This document shows positions 54,701-62,390 of a stretch of 64,000 nucleotides of DNA, one piece after another. The notes below the pieces were generated by a model. It was not told the DNA's origin and did no database searches. It saw nothing but the letters and a program-made list of their open reading frames with translations. A program made the translations under genes and the position numbers. This DNA comes from Piezodorus guildinii. Taxonomy: Eukaryota; Arthropoda; Insecta; Hemiptera; Pentatomidae. The DNA lies in assembly GCA_023052935.1 (NCBI GenBank), contig CM041293.1, positions 170,583,341-170,647,340 on the forward strand, in the 5' to 3' direction. Position 1 is the first letter of the stretch; every line of letters begins with the position of its first letter.

Positions 54701-57536
54701 AAAAAATCCTTAGTTATGCCATCCTTCAGAGGGGACATAAAAACGGTCCTGAGCCTGTGCGATGTCAGGTACTCATTAAAGATCCCTATACTAATTAAAC
54801 CTGGAAAGGTAAAATTTAGGACTCCCACATTGATTAGCCACAGTAGTATAAAGGGACGTTAAATAAACAAACAAACAAATCCTAGAGCTATCTGTAGGGT
54901 TTGAACTCAATACCTTGGCCATAGAAGGGTGTTATGATAGTCATTATTTCTATTATTTGTTTTACATATTTATCTAAATAAATCATAATATTTTTGTTTA
55001 AAGTATTTATAATAAAGATAAAATTTATCAAACTTTCTGATTATCATTCCTCATACAAAATGACTCTCAGTATTATCTGCTAGGGCATGATCAGCATTTT
55101 CGTTGGGGCAACCTTGTGGGATAAAAATATAAGTTATTTTTCCGAATAGTGTCTATGTACATATACTCATTTTACACAACTTGCATAGAAGTAAACTACT
55201 TGTAACTGATTGCATAGAAGTAAACTACTTGTAACTGATTGCATAGAAGTAAACTACTTGTAACTGATTGCATAGAAGTAAACTACTTGTAACTGATTGC
55301 ATAGAAGTAAACTACTTGTAACTGATTGCATAGAAGTAAACTACTTGTAACTGATTGCATAGAAGTAAACTACTTGTAACTGATTGCATAGAAGTAAACT
55401 ACTTGTAACTGATTGCATAGAAGTAAACTACTTGTAACTGATTGCATAGAAGTAAACTACTTGTAACTGATTGCATAGAAGTAAACTACTTGTAACTGAT
55501 TGCATAGAAGTAAACTACTTGTAACTGATTGCATAGAAGTAAACTACTTGTAACTGATTGCATAGAAGTAAACTACTTGTAACTGATTGCATAGAAGTAA
55601 ACTACTTGTAACTGATTGCATAGAAGTAAACTACTTGTAACTGATTGCATAGAAGTAAACTACTTGTAACTGATTGCATAGAAGTAAACTACTTGTAACT
55701 GATTGCATAGAAGTAAACTACTTGTAACTGATTGCATAGAAGTAAACTACTTGTAACTGATTGCATAGAAGTAAACTACTTGTAACTGATTGCATAGAAG
55801 TAAACTACTTGTAACTGATTGCATAGAAGTAAACTACTTGTAACTGATTGCATAGAAGTAAACTACTTGTAACTGATTGCATAGAAGTAAACTACTTGTA
55901 ACTGATTGCATAGAAGTAAACTACTTGTAACTGATTGCATAGAAGTAAACTACTTGTAACTGATTGCATAGAAGTAAACTACTTGTAACTGATTGCATAG
56001 AAGTAAACTACTTGTAACTGATTGCATAGAAGTAAACTACTTGTAACTGATTGCATAGAAGTAAACTACTTGTAACTGATTGCATAGAAGTAAACTACTT
56101 GTAACTGATTGCATAGAAGTAAACTACTTGTAACTGATTGCATAGAAGTAAACTACTTGTAACTGATTGCATAGAAGTGAACTACTTGTAACTGATTGCA
56201 TAGAAGTGAACTACTTGTAACTGATTGCATAGAAGTGAACTACTTGTAACTGATTGCATAGAAGTGAACTACTTGTAACTGATTGCATAGAAGTGAACTA
56301 CTTGTAACTGATTGCATAGAAGTAAACTACTTGTAACTGATTGCATAGAAGTAAACTACTTGTAACTGATTGCATAGAAGTAAACTACTTGTAACTGATT
56401 GCATAGAAGTAAACTACTTGTAACTGATTGCATAGAAGTAAACTACTTGTAACTGATTGCATAGAAGTAAACTACTTGTAACTGATTGCATAGAAGTAAA
56501 CTACTTGTAACTGATTGCATAGAAGTAAACTACTTGTAACTGATTGCATAGAAGTAAACTACTTGTAACTGATTGCATAGAAGTAAACTACTTGTAACTG
56601 ATTGCATAGAAGTAAACTACTTGTAACTGATTGCATAGAAGTAAACTACTTGTAACTGATTGCATAGAAGTAAACTACTTGTAACTGATTGCATAGAAGT
56701 AAACTACTTGTAACTGATTGCATAGAAGTAAACTACTTGTAACTGATTGCATAGAAGTAAACTACTTGTAACTGATTGCATAGAAGTAAACTACTTGTAA
56801 CTGATTGCATAGAAGTAAACTACTTGTAACTGATTGCATAGAAGTAAACTACTTGTAACTGATTGCATAGAAGTAAACTACTTGTAACTGATTGCATAGA
56901 AGTAAACTACTTGTAACTGATTGCATAGAAGTAAACTACTTGTAACTGATTGCATAGAAGTAAACTACTTGTAACTGATTGCATAGAAGTAAACTACTTG
57001 TAACTGATTGCATAGAAGTAAACTACTTGTAACTGATTGCATAGAAGTAAACTACTTGTAACTGATTGCATAGAAGTGAACTACTTGTAACTGATTGCAT
57101 AGAAGTGAAACTACTTGTAACTGATTGCATAGAAGTGAACTACTTGTAACTGATTGCATAGAAGTGAACTACTTGTAACTGATTGCATAGAAGTGAACTA
57201 CTTGTAACTGATTGCATAGAAGTAAACTACTTGTAACTGATTGCATAGAAGTAAACTACTTGTAACTGATTGCATAGAAGTAAACTACTTGTAACTGATT
57301 GCATAGAAGTAAACTACTTGTAACTGATTGCATAGAAGTAAACTACTTGTAACTGATTGCATAGAAGTAAACTACTTGTAACTGATTGCATAGAAGTAAA
57401 CTACTTGTAACTGATTGCATAGAAGTAAAAATAGTCTCTAACCTCACTGAAGCCATAAATATATTAATTCATTTCTATTTTTCAGACCCTATCACCATTG
57501 AAGATGATGGAAATTCAACCACTAGTCCAAACAAAG
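39782..57536 (+). CDS. Multi-exon host gene, acidic nuclear-type protein (3' end outside window)
   Basis: Coding exons: 39782-39794, 41060-41423, 41853-41908, 41988-42044, 45648-45710, 49846-49896, 57486-57536. All introns are GT-AG, and junction phases agree in order (1, 2, 1, 1, 1, 1, then 1 out). No stop occurs in about 218 codons, so the gene continues past the window's last recognised exon. The product starts MENIE, has a long Glu/Asp-rich segment, then [19 protein letters not shown] and EEDEAK. The [ILV]KxE motifs are SUMO-acceptor-like. Such short acidic exons often precede DNA-binding zinc fingers in insect nuclear proteins; that a zinc-finger domain follows here is inference. The introns have accumulated SINEs, LINEs, Gypsy, piggyBac and a satellite, which does not break the splice pattern. 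Confidence 0.7.
40506..40820 (+). mobile_element. SINE family B, copy 4
   Basis: A box GGATGGTCTAGAGGATAGAGC and B box GGGTTCGAATCTC. The body ends near GTACAGGTTTTTTGTTC. It lies in intron 1 of the microexon gene. Confidence 0.88.
40915..40933. repeat. (AT)n microsatellite
   Basis: Short AT tract in intron 1. Confidence 0.85.
41060..41423 (+). CDS. Microexon gene, exon 2 (acidic repeats)
   Basis: The acceptor TTTTCTAG precedes it. The G left from exon 1 completes a Glu codon and the frame stays open for 121 codons to donor AA|GTAAAT. The peptide is built from degenerate acidic repeats: ECEVIIHEG occurs twice, EEITHEDE and KEITHEDE once each, and EVTNE-like units recur. It is strongly acidic with no hydrophobic core, so it is probably disordered. 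An alternative donor (GATA|GTGAGT at 41396) would leave phase 1 and bring the stop TAA into frame in exon 3, so the later donor is favoured. Confidence 0.7.
41600..41644. mobile_element. Solo hAT terminus
   Basis: AGACCACTAGTTGAGAACCATTG resembles the inverted terminal repeat of hAT elements (CAGTGGTTCTCAA on the other strand). No partner end is found nearby. Intron 2. Confidence 0.45.
41853..41908 (+). CDS. Microexon gene, exon 3
   Basis: Acceptor TTTTTTTCAG; donor GTAAGG. Encodes [18 protein letters not shown]. Phase 2 in, 1 out. LKEE is a SUMO-type site. Confidence 0.7.
41988..42044 (+). CDS. Microexon gene, exon 4
   Basis: Acceptor TTGTTTCAG; donor GTATTA. Encodes [19 protein letters not shown]. 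57 bp, phase 1 in and out. Confidence 0.7.
42262..42550 (-). mobile_element. SINE family A, copy 4 (full length)
   Basis: Full element in reverse orientation with a perfect 11-bp target duplication ATAACTATATT (42251-42261 and 42551-42561). Located in intron 4. Confidence 0.95.
42790..43920 (+). mobile_element. RTE-like LINE, highly decayed
   Basis: Palm motif [14 protein letters not shown] at about 42846 (YADD changed to FSDD). Further relics are [30 protein letters not shown], then [29 protein letters not shown] and RLHITE. Many stops and frameshifts. Inside it is a foldback at 43263-43368. Confidence 0.75.
43263..43368. repeat. Foldback repeat, ~32-bp arms
   Basis: TTCAACAGTTAGGGACGAAA... 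(43263-43295) is the near inverse of 43337-43368, with a 41-nt loop. It may be a small foldback/MITE insertion within the LINE relic. Confidence 0.8.
43917..44735 (+). mobile_element. Family H element, copy 13
   Basis: It starts GGCTCACTTTCACTTACC, the same alternative terminus as copy 6. It runs to the ACAGACCTTTTTGCAGGAC block and lacks the palindrome end. Confidence 0.88.
44738..45371 (-). mobile_element. Family H element, copy 14
   Basis: Begins mid-element (ACTTTATACCATGCATTTTGC) and ends AGTCGTGTGTTGCCAGA. With copy 13 it forms a large inverted repeat in intron 4. Confidence 0.88.
45648..45710 (+). CDS. Microexon gene, exon 5
   Basis: Acceptor TTATTTCAG; donor GTTAGT. Encodes [21 protein letters not shown]. 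63 bp, phase 1 in and out. Confidence 0.7.
46245..46455 (+). mobile_element. SINE family C, copy 2
   Basis: Contains GTGAGTTCCAATACCAGTCC (B-box-like), GGTATGTGAGACCCATCAG and ACCGAAACCTGG. Related to 39405-39590 in the opposite orientation. A T-run and a G/C-rich tract precede it at 46108-46180. Confidence 0.65.
46460..47007 (-). pseudogene. Gypsy-2 integrase N-terminal part
   Basis: A zinc-finger-like segment (ILDELH...[16 protein letters not shown]...CCLN) is followed by [20 protein letters not shown] with the first catalytic Asp, then a stop and [10 protein letters not shown]...[11 protein letters not shown]. Confidence 0.85.
46938..48240 (-). pseudogene. Gypsy-2 reverse transcriptase and RNase H
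   Basis: RNase H relics: [20 protein letters not shown] and [11 protein letters not shown]. The RT connection [22 protein letters not shown] is at 47374-47616. The RT palm reads [10 protein letters not shown] near 47845, where the usual xxDD has become GD, so catalysis is lost. Several stops. Confidence 0.85.
48234..49397 (-). pseudogene. Gypsy-2 gag and protease/RT start
   Basis: Gag starts [20 protein letters not shown] and includes [18 protein letters not shown] shift near 49110 leads to the segment [18 protein letters not shown]. The frame 48234-48680 holds the protease tail ([20 protein letters not shown]) and the RT N-terminus ([19 protein letters not shown]). Confidence 0.88.
49635..49790 (-). 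mobile_element. Family H element, copy 15 (end fragment)
   Basis: AAGTACCTTTAATTTTGAAG joined to the terminus with GCAAGTCGTGTATTGCATAC and CCAGATTTTTT. Internally deleted. Confidence 0.8.
49846..49896 (+). CDS. Microexon gene, exon 6
   Basis: Acceptor TTTGTTTATAG; donor GTAAGT. Encodes [17 protein letters not shown]. 51 bp, phase 1 in and out. Confidence 0.65.
50057..50340 (+). mobile_element. SINE family A, copy 5
   Basis: Head GGGGTCACTTGTGGTGTATTC, B box GGGTTCAAACC, tail AACAAACAAAACG. Confidence 0.88.
50345..51140 (-). repeat. Long dispersed repeat with internal diverged units, copy 2
   Basis: Reverse complement of 36590-37265. ATAACTCAGTTATTTTTGA recurs every 100-180 bp. Confidence 0.75.
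51152..51238 (+). mobile_element. SINE family A, copy 6 (tail fragment)
   Basis: GGCAAAATTTATGATTCCC through AACTAACAAAC. Only the 3' 85 bp remain. Confidence 0.8.
51568..51815 (+). mobile_element. SINE family A, copy 7
   Basis: Starts GGCGTAACTTGTTACATAG, B box TGGTTCAAACC, tail AAATAAACAAACAAA. Confidence 0.85.
51830..52370. other. Likely 5' region of the piggyBac relic
   Basis: GGTGTGAGAGATTCTCTC at 52280 resembles GGTGTGAGAGATTATCTC at 54491, in the same orientation, so it may be a subterminal repeat of the piggyBac element. A TTAACCC string is at 52017. The exact left end was not found. Confidence 0.35.
52378..54300 (+). pseudogene. PiggyBac-type transposase, two exons, decayed
   Basis: A short first exon (52378-52411, [11 protein letters not shown], donor GTAAGT) can splice in phase 1 to 52645 (acceptor TTATTTAG). 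From there the frame is open to the stop at 53052. The N-terminal part is acidic ([28 protein letters not shown]). The core follows: [23 protein letters not shown], then [15 protein letters not shown], which carries the first catalytic Asp, and [21 protein letters not shown]. The C-terminal Cys finger is [20 protein letters not shown]. At least five stops and several frameshifts make it inactive. It sits in an intron of the microexon gene on the same strand. Confidence 0.88.
54557..54945 (-). mobile_element. SINE family A, copy 8, split by copy 9
   Basis: The reverse-oriented body is visible at 54557-54658 and resumes at 54878-54945 (with GGGTTTGAACTC, the B box inverted). Interrupted by another family A SINE. 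Confidence 0.85.
54659..54877 (+). mobile_element. SINE family A, copy 9, inserted in copy 8
   Basis: B box AGTTCAAACCTGCAGG at the start (A-box half missing), tail AAATAAACAAACAAAC. Bracketed by an 11-bp duplication AATCCTAGAGC (54648-54658, 54878-54888). Confidence 0.93.
55183..57428. repeat. 29-bp satellite array, about 77 units
   Basis: Unit of 29 bp beginning GCATAGAAGTAAAC and ending AACTGATT, almost perfectly homogeneous. Units with GAAGTGAAC instead of GAAGTAAAC occur as two runs of five, starting at 56169 and 57068, exactly 31 units apart (allowing no indel between). One 1-bp insertion is in the second unit of the second run (about 57108). The array ends 58 bp before exon 57486. Confidence 0.98.
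57486..57536 (+). CDS. Microexon gene, next exon after the satellite intron
   Basis: Acceptor TATTTTTCAG; donor GTAGGC. With one base from exon 6 it reads [17 protein letters not shown]. 51 bp, phase 1 in and out. Confidence 0.65.
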
Positions 57537-57867
57537 GTAGGCTTCTGAACATTTAAGTAATTTTTTTTTTATCTTTATTAAAATGAAATTAAATTGTAGG
57601 ATGGTGTAGGGGAAGGGGCGCTGTCAAAATATTAAACACTCTCTTTCTTCCTTATAATAGATGCTGGTTCAAAAATTGGTTATAAGTTTACTAATTTTTC
57701 TTATAATTAAGGTGATTAAAAGAAAAAAAAAGGCGAAAATTATTGTTATACATTTTTAATATAATAAAGATAACATAAATTGAAACTCTTAATTATTAAC
57801 AACAACAAAATAAAATAAATCTTTTAAAAATTGGCTCTAATAAAATTATAGAAAAAAATTAAATACT

Positions 57868-57881
57868 AAAACATTAATATA
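57868..57881. repeat. Target-site duplication of the R1/LOA-like LINE
   Basis: AAAACATTAATATA here is repeated exactly at 59975-59988. Confidence 0.9.
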
Positions 57882-57902
57882 CAGACATATTAGAGATAAT
57901 AT

Positions 57903-58902
57903 ACTGGCTGATAAACCACTACATAGTGCTCAATATGCGTATCAGCCTGGTAAATCCTGTGAGACTGCCTTACATTTCCTGGTCTCTAGGATTGAGAAAA
58001 CTCTGAATAACAGAGATGTTGTGGCAGGCATCTTTGTTGACATTGAGGGTGCCTTTGACCGAACTCCTTATGACACCATGACATTAGCCTTAGAAAGGAG
58101 AGGAGTGGGAGGACTAATCTCCGGATGGATCAATGCCATGCTGGAGGGAAGGATGCTCACATCCGAACTGGGACACTCCAGACTTTGGATTAGACCGAGA
58201 GGAGGATGTCCAAAAGGGGGTGTGCTATCTCCACAACTATGGTGTCTGGTTGTCGACTCTTTATTGACAATCCTGAGCAATGCAGGTTTCTATGCACAGG
58301 GATATGCTGATGATATCGCTGTGCTAATTGAAGGCAAGTTTCCGGAAACCATATCGGATCAGCTCAAATCAACCATGAAACTTCTTAGGGACTGGTGTCA
58401 GACGAATGGTCTAAGCATCAACCCTCAGAAGGTCAATCTCTGTATCTTCACTAACAAAAGAAATATAACAATCAGACCACCTCACCTTAGTGAGGCTGAG
58501 GTCAATATCTGTAGTGAAGTTAAACATCTAGGAATAACTCTTGATAGTAAATTAAAATGGAACAGCCACATTGACAAAACCTGTACAAGGGCACTTAAGT
58601 GCCTCTTTGCGTGTAAAGGGGCTGCTGGAAAAACATGGGGCCTCAAACCGAATGTGGTCCTCTGGATATATAAAACAGTTATAAGGCCGATAGTCCTATA
58701 TGCAGCTGTTGTGTGGTGGCATAAGGCAATTACATGCAAATCCTTGCTGCTGCTTGGGAAGCTGCAAAGACTGGCATGCCTTATGACAACCGGAGCTATG
58801 AGTACGACTCCGACTGCTGCAATGAAAGTTCTACTGAACCTAACACCATTGCACATAGCAGTAGAAACTCAAGCACTTAACACAGCCTATAGGCTCTCTT
58901 AG
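57903..58902 (+). pseudogene. LINE reverse transcriptase
   Basis: The frame opens in the RT (QYAYQPGKSCETALHFL) and continues through FVDIEGAFDRTPYDTM (catalytic Asp), GCPKGGVLSPQLW and GYADDIAVLI (the catalytic YADD box). Then come the thumb motif LGITLDSKLKWNSHI and IYKTVIRPIVLYAAVVWW. A TAG stop at 58900-58902 ends the frame. The same frame is readable beyond it (LGTRSNSLVYRGHG) up to about 59030, where a frameshift leads to the RNase H. The active-site residues are intact, so decay is recent. Confidence 0.92.
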
Positions 58903-59032
58903 CTAGGAACAAGATCTAACTCTCTGGTTTACCGGGGCCATGGCAACTTGTTCAGAAGGATTGATGAAGATTCGGTGCTAGCCATGCATTCCGATCTTCA
59001 AGTAAAGAAATACTCACACTCTCTACTGTGCA

Positions 59033-59905
59033 GTGATTAACAGGACTGATTTGCACAAACCGTGCAATGGAGTCAACTGTTATACAGATGGATCCATGAC
59101 AGAGCTAGGCTGTGCTGGAATATGGGGAATGGATAAACCAAAGGAAGGGTTGTCCATTTCTCTTGGTAAGCATACCTCAGTCTTTCAGGCTGAAGTAATG
59201 GCTATAAATATCTGTGCTCAAACCCTAATTTCAGAAGGGATGAGAGACAGACAGATAACTATCCATACTGATAGTCAAGCTGCTATTGGAGCTTTGGGTA
59301 GTTACATAGCACGGTCCAAATTAGTAGAGGAATGCAAAAATAATCTTAATATGCTTTCCCTGCTAAATAAAGTCCGGGTACATTGGGTGCCTGGTTACTC
59401 AGGCATCCTAGGAAATGAGACAGCTGATAGCCTCGTGAGGAGGGGTTCTGCTCAGCTATCCCCCAGACCAGAACCTGTGTGTGGAATTAGCCTCAGCAAA
59501 GCCAAAGGTCTGATTAAGGCGGCTGCTGATAATAGATCCAGGCAATACTGGAAGGATACTGATAAGCAGCATCACTCCAAGATGTTTCTGGATGGATCCT
59601 GCAAAGAGAGAAGTCATACTCTACTCTCAATGGACAGGACAATCCTAAGGAGGGTAACAGGACTATACAAAGGACACTGTCAACTTAATAAGCATCTCCA
59701 CAATATGGGTTTGGTGGCCTCACCGACTTGCAGATTCTGCAAGAAGGATGATGAAACTGCATTTCATGTGATATGCAGTTTCTCAGAGATTGCTAGGATA
59801 CGGTTTTACCATTTTGGTGTTGACCATATCCCTGATCCTAAGTTGCGTGAACTGATTAACCCCCACAGGTTAGTCAGATTCACCAAGGCGCTAGCCCTGT
59901 ATTAA
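59033..59905 (+). pseudogene. LINE RNase H domain and C-terminal zinc finger
   Basis: Ribonuclease H residues are all present: Asp in NCYTDGSM, Glu in VFQAEVMAIN, Asp in IHTDSQAAI and Asp in GNETAD. The C-terminal part carries a CCHC-type finger (CRFCKKDDETAFHVIC). LINE RNase H occurs in the I, R1 and LOA groups. The frame is shifted relative to the RT, so it is expressed only if ancestral ORF2 is restored. Ends at TAA 59903. Confidence 0.92.
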
Positions 59906-59999
59906 CAGTAGATTGGACGGCGCACAATAAGCCTACTATTGGCTGCAGTGCATTGGATTAGCCAGCAAAAAAAAAAAACATTAATATATAATAAAAAAA

Positions 60000-60360
60000 T
60001 GTCAATACAATATAATGTGTACACCTGGTGGCTCCCTCGCTGCTACATTAGAAAAGATCGGCGTGCTGATATATTGGAGGCCGATCCCGGCTGGGTTGGC
60101 TTCAATGTCAATGGTTGCAGTAAAAAAAAAATGCACAGTGCACTATAATGAGGTCTTGCTGGGACAAAGACTGGGCGAGAAGAGAGATAAGTAGCTGAGG
60201 CGAGCATGGAGGGGACGCTAATTCTACCGCTTATTTACACTTATTGTATTATAGCTGTATACAGCAACACGACATTGTTCAAAACAAGTCTCTTATATAA
60301 AAATAAACTAAAAATATAAAATGTTAAAAGATGGGCTTGAACAGATGGTCTTGATAATCT
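60000..60360. other. Intergenic/intronic DNA, nothing recognised
   Basis: Short moderately GC stretch with GCTGATATATTGGAGGCCG and no supported gene. The 69-codon frame here crosses the LINE poly(A) and is not a gene. Confidence 0.4.
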
Positions 60361-60361
60361 T

Positions 60362-60655
60362 AAGGTCTTGATAAAGGCGTGGTCTAATGGATAGAGCACT
60401 AGTCTACTGTTCTCTGGGTCCTGGGTTCAAATCCAGATTGTGGCAGAATATTATTTATTATGTTATTTGAGCTGGGGGAAAGAAGGGAGGGAGGAGAGGG
60501 AGAGGTGGGAGTAGGGGAGAGGTGCGACCCTAGGATATTGAAACCCTCCTTGGGCCGACCCAGCCTCTAGAAAAAGGTTACCTGAATTAATGGGGAGAAA
60601 ACCTGGCAGCTGAGTGTGATCTCGGCCTAATCAGCTCATTGCACAGCTCTTTTTT
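60362..60655 (+). mobile_element. SINE family B, copy 5
   Basis: A box GGCGTGGTCTAATGGATAGAGC, B box GGGTTCAAATCC. An expanded G/A-rich tract is at 60473-60520. T-run after the body. Confidence 0.88.
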
Positions 60656-60948
60656 TTTTTTTTTACAAATAATAAAAATCTTTCAGAAGATAAATCATGT
60701 TATGTACATTGAGTCCCTAATGTTCTCTTTGAATAATACACAAATTCTTAAACCATTTAAAGGCAGGCTTATTTGTATTTGGATTGTTTAGTTTTACCAA
60801 AATCTGTCATCTGATTTTATCTGAAAATCATACAAAGTATAAAAACAAGTTTAAAAATTTAATTTTTTCTTCCAAAAAATACTAAGTGTACATTTAATTT
60901 CGTTCCAAATCAGACCAAATATTTTCCTTACATGAGGTAAGAATTAAG

Positions 60949-60952
<4 letters not shown>

Positions 60953-60991
<39 letters not shown>

Positions 60992-61100
60992 TTTTAAATC
61001 TAGATTTTAATATTACTAAATTATTAATTAATTATTTTAATTAATTAAATTAATTATTTTAATTAATTAAATTAATTATTTTAATTAATTAATTATTTTG
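60953..61100. repeat. (TA)n followed by TTAATTAA-rich array
   Basis: TA repeats at 60953-60982, then about 75 bp of TAATTAATTATTTTAATTAA units, each nearly self-complementary. Confidence 0.9.
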
Positions 61101-61611
61101 ATAATTACACCTAATCAAGCTCTGCTGAGTGCTACATCAGATCAGATTTCATATATAGAGACACAAAAAAAAAAAAAAAAGGATGGACTGAAAATTCAAC
61201 TTTTGAAATATAAAAAATACAATAAATTATAAAAAGATTTAAAACACCTGAGTTCTCACTATGCCGATGCAATAGAAAAGTTAAAATTGTAAGAGTTGCA
61301 TTGTTGACCTATTTAAATAATAATTCAGTGTACCTTTACAGTAAATATGATGACCCTACTCCATAAGGGGCCAAAGAATATGTGAGATGGGATGATTGTT
61401 GTTCCCTGTTCGTTATTAATTTTATTTTTAAAGACAATTATGACAACATTTTTAATTTTAAAAAGGGATTTTTAACTTTTATACAACTCAGGTAAATAAA
61501 AAAATAATTTTTTATGTATTATTGTTATTTGAATGTTGTTAATGTTTTTAAGTTATTATATTAAATAGTGTATAGTTATTAAATAGTTATTAATTATTGA
61601 TGTATTTTAGT

Positions 61612-61650
61612 GAGTCCTTATGATGGGGAAGGCCCCCGAAACGTTGACTC
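61612..61650 (+). ncRNA. Hammerhead-ribozyme-like motif, second copy
   Basis: Identical in the core to 28297-28335: GAGTC/GACTC outer stem, CTTATGA, GGGG/CCCC stem, CGAAACGTT. Confidence 0.6.
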
Positions 61651-61885
61651 GTTAAAGTTTTACTGTGATAAACTTTTTTTTTGGGAAAAAATTGAAACAT
61701 ACTATTTTATTGATATCATTTGAATCTTCCTTTAAACCTGTTTTTATTATAAATCATTATGAGTTTTTTGTAGAATTTCCTAAAATGGTTATAATGCCTT
61801 TTGGAAATCACTGTCTACATTGTATTCTGAATTTATGTATTAAGTATGTTGGGAGTTGATGTAAAAACCCTAACAGTGTTTTAAA

Positions 61886-61922
61886 CCTGATGATGGTTCA
61901 AATGTTTCAACCAAAATGTTGC
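61886..61922 (+). ncRNA. Hammerhead-like motif with intact CTGATGA box
   Basis: CCTGATGA, then a TGGTT/AACCA stem with a 10-nt loop, then AAAATGTTG. The CUGAUGA box is perfect; the second core box reads AAAA in place of GAAA. The outer stem is weak. Confidence 0.45.
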
Positions 61923-61930
61923 AAAATTAA

Positions 61931-62388
61931 AATATTTTTCACACGACTGACTCTTGATAATTTCAATATTCGACCACACATCTTCAATATAATTACAGTA
62001 ATATTTACTAACAGAGAGGGTTGAACCATTTTCTGCAACTCTCCCGTATGTCAACTTCAACTTTTTCTCCCTTTTTCAGATTGAAAAATATTTTAAATTA
62101 CTAGGGATTCGGATTATTGTATCATTTCTGGTATAAAACTTTTAATCGCAAACATCTTATTATGAATTACACATAAAATAACCTGATATATACGCAAGTT
62201 ATGAGATTTTTTCCACTATTTTAATACTGACTTAACCTTAATTTTGCTCTTTGTATAATCTTTAGGGCATGTAATAGTATTTCATCGACTATAATAATGT
62301 GTGATAGAGCTTTATTTGTTTTTTTTTAAATATTTTAAGACTATTATTATACTTGAATGTTATTGGAAGTTTTTTTCTGTATTTATAA
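61931..62388. other. AT-rich DNA, nothing recognised
   Basis: A possible 3' splice site at 62063 (CTTTTTCAG) leads directly into a stop in the expected phase, so no further microexon is supported. Confidence 0.4.
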
Positions 62389-62390
62389 AG

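Larger units (their letters stand above)
57882..59974 (+). mobile_element. 5'-truncated R1/LOA-like LINE
   Basis: RT and RNase H of one ORF2, then a poly(A) run, bracketed by a 14-bp target-site duplication. ORF1, endonuclease and the RT fingers are absent through 5' truncation. The moderate GC content contrasts with the host DNA. Confidence 0.93.
61225..61930 (+). mobile_element. Penelope-like element 3' end, copies 2 and adjacent
   Basis: 61237-61752 matches 27945-28445 at high identity. A further relic follows to 61930 with CTGATGATGGTTCAAATG. The region contains two hammerhead-like motifs. Confidence 0.7.

Noticed and set aside
55183..57428. Regular repeats resembling a CRISPR array
   Set aside because: Units are contiguous 29-bp tandem copies with no unique spacers, in a eukaryotic intron. 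It is a satellite.
58482..58856. Minus-strand 124-codon frame
   Set aside because: Shadow of the LINE reverse transcriptase.
60681..60697. Possible additional microexon after CTTTCAG
   Set aside because: In the expected phase it reaches a stop within nine codons and no donor keeps phase 1 at a reasonable length.
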